Origin: Candidatus Poseidoniaceae archaeon
Lineage (GTDB): Archaea; Thermoplasmatota; Poseidoniia; Poseidoniales; Poseidoniaceae
Reading direction: 5' to 3'
Assembly (NCBI GenBank): GCA_938084675.1
Contig: CALKGM010000026.1
Coordinates: 1 to 64,000 of the forward strand
DNA length: 64,000 nucleotides
A program made the position numbers and the translations under genes. The notes under the pieces are model-generated. The model was not told the DNA's origin. It made no database searches and worked only from the letters and a program-made list of their open reading frames with translations. Below are positions 42,025-51,622 of this stretch, in pieces (position 1 is the stretch's first letter; each line of letters begins with the position of its first letter).

Positions 42025-45000
42025 TTAGACGTCTTCTTCGGAAAGAACCGAGACAAGCGACGACTGTTCTGCAAGACGCTTGTTGACATCGTCACGGCGG
42101 CCTTTACCAACAAGGTAAACCACGCCGAGCAGAGCGACGGTAAGAACGATCACTGCAAACGGCAGCGCTGTCTTTCCAATCACTTCACCAGCCACGTCGA
42201 AGAACGGGCTGTCAGATTCAAGAGCTTCTCCAACGGCTTTCACGTTGTCACGTTCATCAGACTCTACGATTTCGTTCATTGGGTCAACCACAACATAGAC
42301 ACCTTTGCTTCCTGCACTAACAGGGTAAAGGAGGTAAAGTTCGATTTCCTTTGCATCTTCGGTAGCATCTGGGGCTAAGAGTGCTCCAACAACTTGGCGC
42401 ATGACGATGCGTTCTTCATCACAGCCGTTCTTGCGAATTTCCTTGATGGTGTCTTGGTCGTTGACCTTGTCGTACTCACAGAGAACAATTTCAATGTTCG
42501 TTGCGTGGACGTTACCGGTGTTCTGCAAAATGATACCAATCGGGATGGTGGAGTCAACTTCGCTGCTGTAAGATGGCGGAGTAATGATTTCCTTGATTTC
42601 CAAATTTGGAGCACGTAGACGAAGTGTGACAATGAATTCGTTGGTGTCAAAGTCATCTCCGCTCCATTCTGGGGAATCATCATGGTCACCGTTGTTCTCC
42701 ATGTCTCCGTGCATTGAAACCACCTTCAAACCGAGGTTTCGGGTGTCAAGTTTCGCATTTGTTCCGATGGACACAGCAGCAACCACTGAAGCAACTTCAT
42801 ATGGAGCCATCTCAGGGAGACGGTACTCGTTTAAGTCAGTCAAGTAGACGCAGGAGTCTTCAGGGAATGAGGAGGCAGTCGATACTTCCTCTACACATGC
42901 TTCCTCAATAACGACATCAGCACTGATTTGCTTGAGCATGTACCACTCAACACTCCACCCATCAAGCATGTTCATGCCTGGAAGGGTCTGCCAGACCAAT
43001 TCATCACCGTCACGTTGTGCAGTGTGGTTGTTCATGGATGGGACGTCGGGGACGTTTCCGTTGTTGGTGACATTGAACGTGTATCGGACAATCTTTCCTG
43101 GTGCAGATGTCTTGACTGCGTTGTCTACCCTCGGGTCCATTGAGATTTGCATGTCATGGAATTCGTTCACGGTGACAGACATTTCAATGGTATCACGAAG
43201 ACGGGTTTCTCGTCCGCTTGAGTCAGGATAGGCTTCTTCTGAATATGCTTGGAGGATGACCGTATATTCGCCGGCGTCAACCTTGTTTGGAACGTTCATG
43301 AGGACGTCAAACGCCTGGTAGGTATCGGGCGAAAGTTCCATCAAACCATCGCGAGGGATGTCAATGTCCCAGATAACATCAACGCCAAAGGCATCGGTCA
43401 CACGGGCAAGGCGGAAATCAAATCGGTCCGGCCCGTTTCCATCGTTTGCAACAGTGATCGGTAAAGTGATTTGGTCGCCGGGGTTAACATCAATTTCTAA
43501 CCCGATATCTGGGTCAATGCCAGCATCTAGAACATATTCATGGATGACGTTCGTGGATAAGATGACGGAATCCGAAATACGGGGGTACCCTTCCAGGTAA
43601 GCCTTGACCGTAACTGCTGGCCCAAGGCCTGCTGTTGCATTGGTTGGAGCGCACACATCCACACTAACGGACTTTGTCACAGATTCATCTCCGCCTGAGA
43701 TGGTCCAAGGAAGAGGTACTCCAAGAGCTGCGTCTGGATTGTTTGAGGCATCCGAGAAGTCGACACCAACAACCCAGTTCTCAATGGTCCATGCATCCAT
43801 GTTAATGCCGTCTGGCTTTACTTCGGGTGCGCCGGGTGTCACGAAGACAAGGTCGCCAGAATCGAAATTCTTGGTAACATCAATTTCGTATGTTGCGCAT
43901 TCCCCAGGCAAGACATATGTGCTTGTATCATCGATTTCAAATTCAATATTTCCAGTTGAACGTATGGATACAAAGACACTCAATTCAAGAATATCGTAGG
44001 TTCCTTTCTCTACTGACTTAATCGGCTCGCCTTCAGACCAGCCCTTGACATAAACCACGAATGCCCCCGGGTCTTCAGTGGTTGGAACGGTGATTTGCAA
44101 ATTCTTGGTTACAGACTGTCCCGGGTCAAGTTCTACCCGTGTTGGGAAATTAATCTGCCATCCGAACGGCAAGAGCCATTCTTGCTGCCCTTCCAAACTG
44201 TTCGAATCCCAAAACACGAAAGCGTCATTGACGTTTCCGGTGTTGGTAATCGTGATTGAGAAGATTGCCGTTTGGCCCTGTTCAATATCAGCCATACTGT
44301 GTGATGTATCCAGGTCTATTCCGTGAACCACGTCCATCAAGGTAAGAGTGGTGATGTCGTTCTGAATTGCTGGGTCCTTGTAGGATTGCGCGGTGACCTT
44401 AATCTCACCAAGTTCGTCTCCATTTGCCTGGTAGATCGACGGGGCTTGCACACGCATGTAGAAGCGGATGTCCTCTCCACCTTCGAGGAAAATTGGAGTA
44501 TCTGGGAAGATGCTTGAATGGTTGGAAGCGAAGTAGAGGTTGGCGGTCCAGTTCAATGGAACACCGGAAATGTTCAATCCGTAGGTATCTGCAACCAAGT
44601 CCTTGGGCCCAGGTGTAGAATTGTTCATCGTCATGTTGTAAATGGTTTGCTCACCAGGTTCAATCACATGATAGAAGGTCTCGCCTTCTTCGTAGTCAAG
44701 GTCTACTTGACCTGTAAGTACGTGAGAATAACAAATCGTGAATCGGTTGTTGTTTCCGTCAGCACCACACTTGTTCGTATCGGACCAAGCAATGTGTGCT
44801 CCACTTCCCAAATCGTTGGAAAAGGCTGGAGGCATTCCAATGCTCGGCTGACGCCCACTATTAGGTCCCAATTTATTCGAATTCCAAGAGGTTACTGGTA
44901 TAGCCTCCCAAGGGTCAAGAGCTGTAAGGCCGTCCCCAGTCAAATCCGTTTGATTAAGACGTACATACATTATTTCCTCATTCGCTGAGGTGTTTCCTGA

Positions 45001-47046
45001 ATCAACCCAAGCGATGTGGACATTGTTCTGATCATCGGTAAGTAATGATGGGAAGACTGAATTTCCTGCATAAGGAGATGCTGGCGGGAGGCCGTTCTTT
45101 CCTTCAACGTTGGAGATAGCGATATCGTTAATCTTCTTGATGGCGTAGGTGGACAATCCTTCTTCAGCACCGTCCCAGATACCAGCACCCTGAAGTCGCA
45201 GCTTTGTGTAGTAAACTTCGTAATTGGTATCCTTCTCGAATCCGTAATCACGTCCGTCCATCCAAGCGATGTGCGTGTTTCCTTGCATGTCTACGCCAAT
45301 GGAGGGGTGGAAGGAGTATGCGTCGTCAATGGTAACACGCGTATCATTCACGACAACCAAGTGTCCGTCTGCAGCGGGGCCTGTGTCTTCGATGTAGGAT
45401 TGCCCGCTAACGGAGTGGCCTGATGCTCCCGGAACGAATGAAGGGTCGTTGTTCATCTTTGCATAGGGGTCAAGCACTGTCATGTAGATTTCACGAGAGT
45501 TGTTGGTAGAAATGTAGACCATGGCTTCAACGAGAAGTGCCATTTGGTTGGTACCGCTTCCTGAAGGGAACTCGTATGCTTGGCCGCCTGAATCGGTGTT
45601 GGCAAGTGTGTTTCCTGGGCAGTTACGAGTGTTCGTGGAGACAATGCCGTTTGGACACTGAACCAAGTCCATGAAGTGAGACTGGATGTTACCCGCTCCA
45701 CCGTATCCTTGTCCGTAAAGACCGACAGGGATGACGCCTGCAAGAAGACAGTTGTCGTGTGCTTCTTGAATCGCAGCTTTGTCATCGGCTTGTTGGGACG
45801 GGTCTCCGTCCTTTGGTCCTTCATCGGAAACTGGGATTACGATCTTTGTCGCGTTTGGGTTCCAACGGTGGTCGTCACCGGTTGGAGGGTTTCCTGGAAC
45901 GTTTCCTTGAGCGTCTTTCCAAGAGAGGCAGGCCCAGTTTGAACCTGGACCCCAATCTTCTCCAGAATATCCAGAGTAAGTGTTGCCATTGTAAACCGTA
46001 CCCGGAAGTTTGCGAATACCACCGGAATCATCACCGGGGTTTAGGCCAAGAGGGGTTGTTCGTGGGCCTGCATTTTGGTTGTAACCTTGACAGTTTCCTG
46101 AGCTAGCTGCACCAGGTAGAGTGTTGCCGAGGCCGTAGATGGTTTCGTAAACGGTCATGTTTGCTACTTCAAGCATAGGCTTGATACCTTGGAAGTAACT
46201 TCCAGAGGCAAAGTTGCCTCCGTAAACGACCGTGCAGATATCTGCCCACTCGGTGTACATTGACCCCGAGGTGTCAACGATGAAAGCAAGTTCGACTTTA
46301 CCTCCGCGAGTATCATCCCAGGCGATTTGGACATAGTCGTTGGCGTCTACGACGACGTCTGGATGTCCTTTGTGTCCGATGATGGGCGTGAGTAGTGTGT
46401 CATCAAACAACGTGACGATAGCACCGGATGCAATAACAGGTTGAATCATTGAGTAGTAAATTTGTGGTTGGTTGAAGAATTTACCAAGTTGGTCATAGTT
46501 GTCTTCCCAGACGATGTGAATGTTGTTTTGGCTGTCGATATCTAGGGCTGGCCAATCACGATTTTGAGAGCGGCGTTCAATGATGGTATCATCAATTGCG
46601 GTGAGGGTTCCATCATCAGATGCGGAACCGTCCATTGGCGTAGTCCATGGATTAAGGGCTGTGTACATGATGGCGTGTTGGCCCGACTTGTCGGCCCACA
46701 CAACGTGAACTCGGTCAAGATCATCCACCTTCATGTCCGGATGCCAAATCTTGTGTAGGCCCGGGTTGGTTATTTGTGTGGCATCGATGAGCGTTTCTCC
46801 ACGAGGCGAGAGCATCGAATAGTAGAGGTGTTGATTGTTTCGAGTCCAAACGACGTGAACGTTTCCTGAACTGTCAGAACCTACCGATGCTTGTGCATCG
46901 GACGAGGTCCCTCCGTCAACAATTTGGACGGCTTCGGTAATGACGACTGTGCTTGCTGCGACGCTGACGCTTGCCATAAGCAAGCCGGACATGACGGATA
47001 ATACCATGAGGGATGCAAGGCTGATTGACTTTGTTTTTTGATTCAT
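42025..47046 (-). CDS. Giant exported surface protein with propeller-like repeats, an inserted VWA-like domain, and NEW3/CARDB-like domains
   Basis: 1673 residues. A Sec signal peptide (residues 1-31, SLASLMVLSVMSGLLMASVSVAA) precedes repeats of the form D-x-x-N-x-x-H-I-x-W-x-D (NVHVVWTRNNQHLYYSML, RVHVVWADKSGQ, NIHIVWEDNYDQ, NTHIAWMDGRDY, NVHIAWVDSGN), as in sialidase/propeller blades. One blade is interrupted by a von Willebrand A-like segment (VELAFIVDTSGSMYTEWADIC, MIDAS DxSGS). Further on are several beta domains with T-N-T-G-N-V-N-D motifs (NEW3/CARDB-like), then a C-terminal helix (LPFAVIVLTVALLGVVYLVG) and basic tail. Probably binds or displays on the cell surface. AGAGGTGA lies just before the ATG; a TATA-like TTATTTAT is at 47117-47124. 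Confidence 0.82.
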   Translation of the reverse strand: MNQKTKSISLASLMVLSVMSGLLMASVSVAASTVVITEAVQIVDGGTSSDAQASVGSDSSGNVHVVWTRNNQHLYYSMLSPRGETLIDATQITNPGLHKIWHPDMKVDDLDRVHVVWADKSGQHAIMYTALNPWTTPMDGSASDDGTLTAIDDTIIERRSQNRDWPALDIDSQNNIHIVWEDNYDQLGKFFNQPQIYYSMIQPVIASGAIVTLFDDTLLTPIIGHKGHPDVVVDANDYVQIAWDDTRGGKVELAFIVDTSGSMYTEWADICTVVYGGNFASGSYFQGIKPMLEVANMTVYETIYGLGNTLPGAASSGNCQGYNQNAGPRTTPLGLNPGDDSGGIRKLPGTVYNGNTYSGYSGEDWGPGSNWACLSWKDAQGNVPGNPPTGDDHRWNPNATKIVIPVSDEGPKDGDPSQQADDKAAIQEAHDNCLLAGVIPVGLYGQGYGGAGNIQSHFMDLVQCPNGIVSTNTRNCPGNTLANTDSGGQAYEFPSGSGTNQMALLVEAMVYISTNNSREIYMTVLDPYAKMNNDPSFVPGASGHSVSGQSYIEDTGPAADGHLVVVNDTRVTIDDAYSFHPSIGVDMQGNTHIAWMDGRDYGFEKDTNYEVYYTKLRLQGAGIWDGAEEGLSTYAIKKINDIAISNVEGKNGLPPASPYAGNSVFPSLLTDDQNNVHIAWVDSGNTSANEEIMYVRLNQTDLTGDGLTALDPWEAIPVTSWNSNKLGPNSGRQPSIGMPPAFSNDLGSGAHIAWSDTNKCGADGNNNRFTICYSHVLTGQVDLDYEEGETFYHVIEPGEQTIYNMTMNNSTPGPKDLVADTYGLNISGVPLNWTANLYFASNHSSIFPDTPIFLEGGEDIRFYMRVQAPSIYQANGDELGEIKVTAQSYKDPAIQNDITTLTLMDVVHGIDLDTSHSMADIEQGQTAIFSITITNTGNVNDAFVFWDSNSLEGQQEWLLPFGWQINFPTRVELDPGQSVTKNLQITVPTTEDPGAFVVYVKGWSEGEPIKSVEKGTYDILELSVFVSIRSTGNIEFEIDDTSTYVLPGECATYEIDVTKNFDSGDLVFVTPGAPEVKPDGINMDAWTIENWVVGVDFSDASNNPDAALGVPLPWTISGGDESVTKSVSVDVCAPTNATAGLGPAVTVKAYLEGYPRISDSVILSTNVIHEYVLDAGIDPDIGLEIDVNPGDQITLPITVANDGNGPDRFDFRLARVTDAFGVDVIWDIDIPRDGLMELSPDTYQAFDVLMNVPNKVDAGEYTVILQAYSEEAYPDSSGRETRLRDTIEMSVTVNEFHDMQISMDPRVDNAVKTSAPGKIVRYTFNVTNNGNVPDVPSMNNHTAQRDGDELVWQTLPGMNMLDGWSVEWYMLKQISADVVIEEACVEEVSTASSFPEDSCVYLTDLNEYRLPEMAPYEVASVVAAVSIGTNAKLDTRNLGLKVVSMHGDMENNGDHDDSPEWSGDDFDTNEFIVTLRLRAPNLEIKEIITPPSYSSEVDSTIPIGIILQNTGNVHATNIEIVLCEYDKVNDQDTIKEIRKNGCDEERIVMRQVVGALLAPDATEDAKEIELYLLYPVSAGSKGVYVVVDPMNEIVESDERDNVKAVGEALESDSPFFDVAGEVIGKTALPFAVIVLTVALLGVVYLVGKGRRDDVNKRLAEQSSLVSVLSEEDV

Positions 47047-47116
47047 ATGGTCACCTCTAGTGAAAGAACAGTCAAACGGTGTGTGTCTTCCTACTTAACC
47101 GCGTCCCCTTTCGGTC

Positions 47117-47124
47117 TTATTTAT
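47117..47124 (-). promoter_or_regulatory. TATA-like element of the giant surface protein gene
   Basis: ATAAATAA on the minus strand, 70-78 nt before the start codon, would give a leader of about 50 nt. Unlike many genes here this one has a strong ribosome-binding site (AGAGGTGA, 5 nt before ATG), consistent with a leadered, well-expressed mRNA. Confidence 0.4.
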
Positions 47125-47179
47125 CAAAGCCCAGTGACCCGTTTTCAGGCGAGAAAGAACCGCATAGGGGCTGAACGAA

Positions 47180-47815
47180 TCAAGCCCATTCTGAAGGGTC
47201 AAATCCTGAACCAAATGACATCTTCTCATCGTATTCCACTTGTGGCGTGTTCGTTTCACTGACATCCATTGGAGGCTGATTTTGTCCGCTTTTAGCCTTC
47301 TTCCAATCGTCTACGGGACCCGGTTTTCCAACACCTGGGCCGTAAGAATACTTGATTTCGTGAATAAGGGCTAGTTTCGCGAGCCAAAGTTTGCGTAGAC
47401 TGTTCATGAACTCGTTCTTGCTTAACCCGTCAAACCAAATAGGTAAGCTCACGTTGAAAGCCTGCATTGGACCTGGTTTCTTCTCTTCTTGATGTCCCAT
47501 GTGAACCACCCAATCAACGCCAGAGCGAATCAAATGAAGTCTGCTTTCATGAATCCATTCACTCCAGTCACTTTCTTCATCATCCATGTGTTCCTTCATT
47601 TCTTTTTGTTGGCCCTCATCGACTCGAGTCATGCTTGATACGGCGACAAGGTCTCTGCCTTTTGGAATCACTACGGCGAACATGTGCCCTTGCTTTCCAC
47701 CAGGATACCGAACCAGAAAGTGAGCGTTGGCTCTTGGATCGTTTTGTGCCTTTGCAGTTAGGCGCTCTTCAGTAAACCACTGCTTGAGTTGGTCGGATAC
47801 TTCTTCTGGCGTCAT
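47180..47815 (-). CDS. Hypothetical protein, weakly similar to DUF2299
   Basis: 211 residues, soluble, alpha/beta. Features: helical start (EEVSDQLKQWFTEERL), NAHFLVRYPGGKQGHMFAVVIPKGRDLVAVSSMTRVDEG, then WIHESRLHLIRSGVDWVVHMG and a disordered tail. The start and the yP-x-x-x-x-x-x-x-V-x-x-P-K-x-x-D strand pair remind me of DUF2299, an archaeal family of unknown function, but I cannot confirm. It lies downstream of the acyltransferase on the same strand, 38 bases apart. Confidence 0.55.
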   Translation of the reverse strand: MTPEEVSDQLKQWFTEERLTAKAQNDPRANAHFLVRYPGGKQGHMFAVVIPKGRDLVAVSSMTRVDEGQQKEMKEHMDDEESDWSEWIHESRLHLIRSGVDWVVHMGHQEEKKPGPMQAFNVSLPIWFDGLSKNEFMNSLRKLWLAKLALIHEIKYSYGPGVGKPGPVDDWKKAKSGQNQPPMDVSETNTPQVEYDEKMSFGSGFDPSEWA

Positions 47816-47853
47816 GGAACATCCGAGGACTTCCTCCCGTTTGAACCGAACCC

Positions 47854-49473
47854 TTAGGAATTCGTCACGGTTTCATTTGCCTCAAGGAGGTTTTTCAATA
47901 GCCGAGTAAGGTTTTGTCGGTCGTCGTCCTTCATCCATCGTCGTCGCCATGCTTTACGGGAGTCTACGTAATCATCCCACGTCCACGAGAATGTTTTGCC
48001 ACTGAACCAAAATACCGGGAAAAGGGCAAGATACGCCAGGCTTGCTGCAACAAAACGAAGCATACCCGATTCGCCAAGAGCAATTCGCCAATCAAATCCT
48101 ACAAGTGAGGTGAGAGATTCATGGAACATGAATGCCGCCCCAAGCCATAATGCTGCAATCAGGGGCCAAACGAGGAGTGACCCGAAGAATGCTGCCAGGA
48201 ACTGATAACTCGTCCGAGCATCCAGCCCTTCGTCGGTTGAATCGCCAAGAAGGCGGCCCAAGGCAACCTGGAATCCCAACGAGGTTACGGAAAATGGCAG
48301 GAACGTCAAAAAGAGAAGGGTTCGTAGAAACACTGGCACTATGTGAAGTGGATTTGCCCGGCGCAATCCATTGCCCGCTGAATTGAGGTCTCGCCCGTCC
48401 AACCCTTGGTTCTCTAAAATTTCGGCAGCTTCGGTTGCATCAGCAATGCGCACGCCTTCCAAGGGTAGCGGAGGAAGTGCATTTGAGGGAGTTCTCATTT
48501 TATTTTTTACGACACGTGCAGCGTGAACTTCATCCTGCCATGTAGCAAGCGGGGTATTGTTCATTCTGGCCTCCACATGGGCAAGAAGGTGAACTCCTCG
48601 ATGCTCCTCCCATGAGTCAGTATGAGCGGTATATTCCGGTAATTTTTCTTGGAGTTTGTCACGGACTGCAAACACCATTTCTGCAGGAGGTTCCACCCAA
48701 CTGCCTTTGGCGACTGCCTCTACTAACTCATCGGGTATGCTTTCTTCAGGTAGAGCAAGGGGTTCTCCAAACTCAATGTATTTGTCGGTTCGGAAATATT
48801 CACGACGACGGTAATGCAATCCTACAGGCAGAAGCGTTGGCATGGGGAGGTTGTTTGCTTTTGCGAGGGCTGCGGCTGCTAGAACAGTTCGAAACGGTCC
48901 GGTTCGGAACCGTATCATGTGCGAGTTGTCGTGGCTCGTTCCTTCGGGGAAGAGGACGCAGCCAAACCCGTGAGTGATTCCACTGGCAAGGGCGAGAAGC
49001 GACCGGCCGTTGATGTGCTGTGCTTCATCTTCCGTGCATCCACCTCGGAGCAATTCTGCTTTACGCACAACTGGCTGTACGGCAAGTTTTCGTGTCCACC
49101 AACCCAGAAGAGGTCGAGTCACTAGATCGTGCCTTCCGCCAACAACAAATTCTTTCGGATGGTGAAGAAAAACCCCAAGTGGGTCCATGAGACCGTTGGT
49201 ATGCCAAGCGCAACACATTGAGCCGCCGCCGCCTTGTTCCAATGGTGCTTCACGGGTAGATGATGTGGTCCTGAATTGGATGGCTGCAACCCGCCTGCAC
49301 ATCCAAAACGCCACCTTAGTCCAGAAATACGAACCTGGAATTGTTGAATCATATGTTGGAAGGGGCGTAGCAAGGAGTTTGTCCATTCGCATGTTTTTAG
49401 CCGAAGAAGAAAGGATGGGGAGTGTTTCCCCATTGTGTACCAACTCTTCCTCTTCAGTGACAATCGTGGCCAT
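47854..49473 (-). CDS. PlsC/Sct1-like glycerophosphate acyltransferase with C-terminal membrane domain
   Basis: 539 residues from ATG 49473, whose A is shared with the stop of the HIT gene; the track start (49656) lies inside that gene. The acyltransferase signatures are HTNGLMDPLGVFLHHP (H-x5-D as in the fungal Sct1/Gpt2 glycerol-3-phosphate acyltransferase group), GWWTRKLAVQPVVRKAE, FPEGTSHDNSHMIRFRTGPFR and LPVGLHYRRREYFRTDKYIEFGEPL. The last 170 residues contain several membrane helices. It would acylate glycerol-3-phosphate or lysophosphatidate. This is unexpected for an archaeon with ether lipids, though bacterial-type lipid genes have been noted in Marine Group II genomes. Confidence 0.8.
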   Translation of the reverse strand: MATIVTEEEELVHNGETLPILSSSAKNMRMDKLLATPLPTYDSTIPGSYFWTKVAFWMCRRVAAIQFRTTSSTREAPLEQGGGGSMCCAWHTNGLMDPLGVFLHHPKEFVVGGRHDLVTRPLLGWWTRKLAVQPVVRKAELLRGGCTEDEAQHINGRSLLALASGITHGFGCVLFPEGTSHDNSHMIRFRTGPFRTVLAAAALAKANNLPMPTLLPVGLHYRRREYFRTDKYIEFGEPLALPEESIPDELVEAVAKGSWVEPPAEMVFAVRDKLQEKLPEYTAHTDSWEEHRGVHLLAHVEARMNNTPLATWQDEVHAARVVKNKMRTPSNALPPLPLEGVRIADATEAAEILENQGLDGRDLNSAGNGLRRANPLHIVPVFLRTLLFLTFLPFSVTSLGFQVALGRLLGDSTDEGLDARTSYQFLAAFFGSLLVWPLIAALWLGAAFMFHESLTSLVGFDWRIALGESGMLRFVAASLAYLALFPVFWFSGKTFSWTWDDYVDSRKAWRRRWMKDDDRQNLTRLLKNLLEANETVTNS

Positions 49474-49901
49474 TACTTGCCTCCTCCTTGTAAATCGGAA
49501 GATAGGCGTGCGAGTTCCGAGTGGTTTGGTTCTCCTGCGCTTTGTGGGGGCCACATAGCCATCAAAGTCGCCCCGCCGTCGCCCTCTGTACGAGGGATGA
49601 CGTGAATGTGAACGTGGGGGACTTCTTGTCCCGCCAGTGGGCCGTCGTGGATGCAAACGGTGAAGTCAGAAGTGGAAAAATGCCGCCCGAGGATCTGTTG
49701 CACCTCAGCAACCCCTTCCATCAATGCCCCGCGTTCGTCCGAATTCAATTCACTTAGCCGTTGAACTCCGCGGCGTGGGATGACCAAAGTATGCCCGGAC
49801 CGCCGAGGAAATATATCAAGAAAGGCAAACCAGTGTTCACCTTCTGAGACAAAGTGAGATGGGATTTCACCCCGCAGAATATTATCAAAGAGGGTCACCA
49901 T
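49473..49901 (-). CDS. HIT family nucleotide-binding protein
   Basis: 142 residues with the histidine triad PHVHIHVIPR (H-x-H-x-H) and upstream blocks FAFLDIFPRRSGHTLVIPRRGVQRLSELN and CIHDGPLAGQEV. Members of the HIT superfamily (Hint/Fhit) hydrolyse nucleoside phosphoramidates or dinucleoside polyphosphates. It overlaps the acyltransferase start by one base, so the two are cotranscribed. The N-terminal FDNILRGEIPSHFV segment is typical. Confidence 0.87.
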   Translation of the reverse strand: MVTLFDNILRGEIPSHFVSEGEHWFAFLDIFPRRSGHTLVIPRRGVQRLSELNSDERGALMEGVAEVQQILGRHFSTSDFTVCIHDGPLAGQEVPHVHIHVIPRTEGDGGATLMAMWPPQSAGEPNHSELARLSSDLQGGGK

Positions 49902-49931
49902 TGTCTCAAGCGAGAACTACGATGTCTTTCT

Positions 49932-51593
49932 TCATTGTGGAGGAAGTACCCAGTGCCCACCCTCTCCTTTCTTGAGAGCAAGGGTTCCAATTGACCCAAG
50001 GTGGTCTACCGTGTTGTGATGAAGAAGGTCTTCATTTGATGATTCAAAATCGCTACGCTGGAATGTTCCTCGTGACTCTTTGCGGGCCATTCCCGATTGA
50101 GTTGATGCGATGAGCATTCGTACCGATGCTTGTGTTCTGAAAATTTCCAAGAGGTTCGTATTAGCGATGAGCGAAGCCTGGTCGAGATGTATCGACTCTG
50201 CTGCGACCGAAGCAGATTCAAGTTTGGTCAAAAGATTGCTAAGGGAATCATGCGTGTAATCCGAAGTTGCGGCAAGTGCTGCACGAACTGAGGACATTAC
50301 GGTCCCACAACGAACAACATGTGTCCCTTCTCCATCCCCGAGCATTGCTGAAAGGTCTGCAGATGATTGTTCAAGAGAAGATGTCAGTGCATCTGGGGAG
50401 CCAAAGGTGCGACCTTTGACCCATTGGCCAGCGTGGGCCCCCGCTGCAAGTCCAGAGCATAACCCGTCAAGCATCCTGTTACCCGGCAGGGCGGCTGCCC
50501 CATGCATTCCCGTACAGGCTGCGTCGCCAGCTGCGTAAAGCCCAGTGAACCAGCGAGCCCAAGTGTTGACAACACATCGGCCGTTAAGGTCTACAGGCAA
50601 TCCACCAATTGTATGGCCCGCTACAGGCTCAAGTGCAACGGTTTGACGATTCATGTCAATGCCTGTTCGTTGCTTGACAAGACGGAAGATTGACCCCCAC
50701 CATGCGGCGTTGGAACCCATTTCCCTTGCATCAAGAACGGGTTGGACTGCCGCTTCAATGGCTGCGCAAGCCTCAACCGGGCTCATCGAGTTAACTTCAA
50801 TCGGGGCGCCGCTTCCTTCGTGGATTCGTGCTCCGTCAGACAGAAGGTCGAGTGGAAGGAAGAGGTTGGTCCCCTTGATGACGAGGGGGTGCTTCATGAC
50901 GAACTCCATGTCTCGCAGTGGGACGCCGGCCCTGAAGGCCATGTCCATACCCAAGCCGGAAATTCCGCTTGTATATGCGCCTTCAAAGCCTTCATCAGCG
51001 ATGATGACGGCTTTGGATTGTAAGCCAATGACGCGCCCGTTTACCATGTCAAGGGCGATTATCCCGGTTACGGTTTGGTTGTTGTGAACCAGCGTGAGGG
51101 GGATTTGGTCGCCTCTGCGTATGACGCCATGGCGCATGCATTGTTCTTCGCTAATTTGCTGCAATTCACGAGCGGTGGTACTTCCTGCACCAACGTTTCT
51201 TGGTTGTGAATGCCCAAGGGCTTTCCGAACCATAGGGAGACCTTGTGCGTCTCTGCGGAAATTCAAGCCTCGGCGCTCAAGCAAGTCGACGATCTTAACC
51301 GCCTTTGCTGTAGTTGTTGACACCATGTCTTGGTCGGAAAGGAATTCACCACAACGGATAGTATCCTCGCGATGACTGCGGTTATTGGACTCTTGAAGTG
51401 AGGCTGAAAGTCCAGTAAGCGGAGCCATTCCAGGTTCTCCGAGCCCTGTCGCTGACATCAACAACGTGTTGGCTCCTTCTTTCGCAGCTTCGGCAGCAGC
51501 ATGCAATGCTGCCGGGCCGTCTCCCAAAACGATGACATCCCATGCTTCCATGACTTCACTTCCGACATTTTTGCCGAAGTGTCGGCCCGCCAT
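49932..51593 (-). CDS. Succinate dehydrogenase/fumarate reductase-type flavoprotein, divergent
   Basis: 553 residues. FAD-binding N-terminus DVIVLGDGPAALHAAAEAAKEGANTLLMSATG, family blocks GMDMAFRAGVPLRDMEFVMKHP, EPVAGHTIGGLPVDLNGRCV, FTGLYAAGDAACTGMHGAAALPGNRMLDGLCSGLAAG, and a helical C-terminal domain. It resembles SdhA/FrdA and NadB, but MEFVMKHP replaces MEFVQFHPT and MHGAAALPGNRM replaces HGANRLGGN, so substrate residues are shifted. No iron-sulfur or membrane anchor subunit lies beside it. ATG 51551 (MEAWDVIVLG) is an alternative start; a TATA-like stretch at 51626-51634 favours 51593. Could be an isolated SdhA, a NadB-like oxidase or a different flavoenzyme. Confidence 0.7.
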   Translation of the reverse strand: MAGRHFGKNVGSEVMEAWDVIVLGDGPAALHAAAEAAKEGANTLLMSATGLGEPGMAPLTGLSASLQESNNRSHREDTIRCGEFLSDQDMVSTTTAKAVKIVDLLERRGLNFRRDAQGLPMVRKALGHSQPRNVGAGSTTARELQQISEEQCMRHGVIRRGDQIPLTLVHNNQTVTGIIALDMVNGRVIGLQSKAVIIADEGFEGAYTSGISGLGMDMAFRAGVPLRDMEFVMKHPLVIKGTNLFLPLDLLSDGARIHEGSGAPIEVNSMSPVEACAAIEAAVQPVLDAREMGSNAAWWGSIFRLVKQRTGIDMNRQTVALEPVAGHTIGGLPVDLNGRCVVNTWARWFTGLYAAGDAACTGMHGAAALPGNRMLDGLCSGLAAGAHAGQWVKGRTFGSPDALTSSLEQSSADLSAMLGDGEGTHVVRCGTVMSSVRAALAATSDYTHDSLSNLLTKLESASVAAESIHLDQASLIANTNLLEIFRTQASVRMLIASTQSGMARKESRGTFQRSDFESSNEDLLHHNTVDHLGSIGTLALKKGEGGHWVLPPQ

Positions 51594-51622
51594 AAGGAGC
51601 GCGCTTCTTTTGTCTGCAACAA

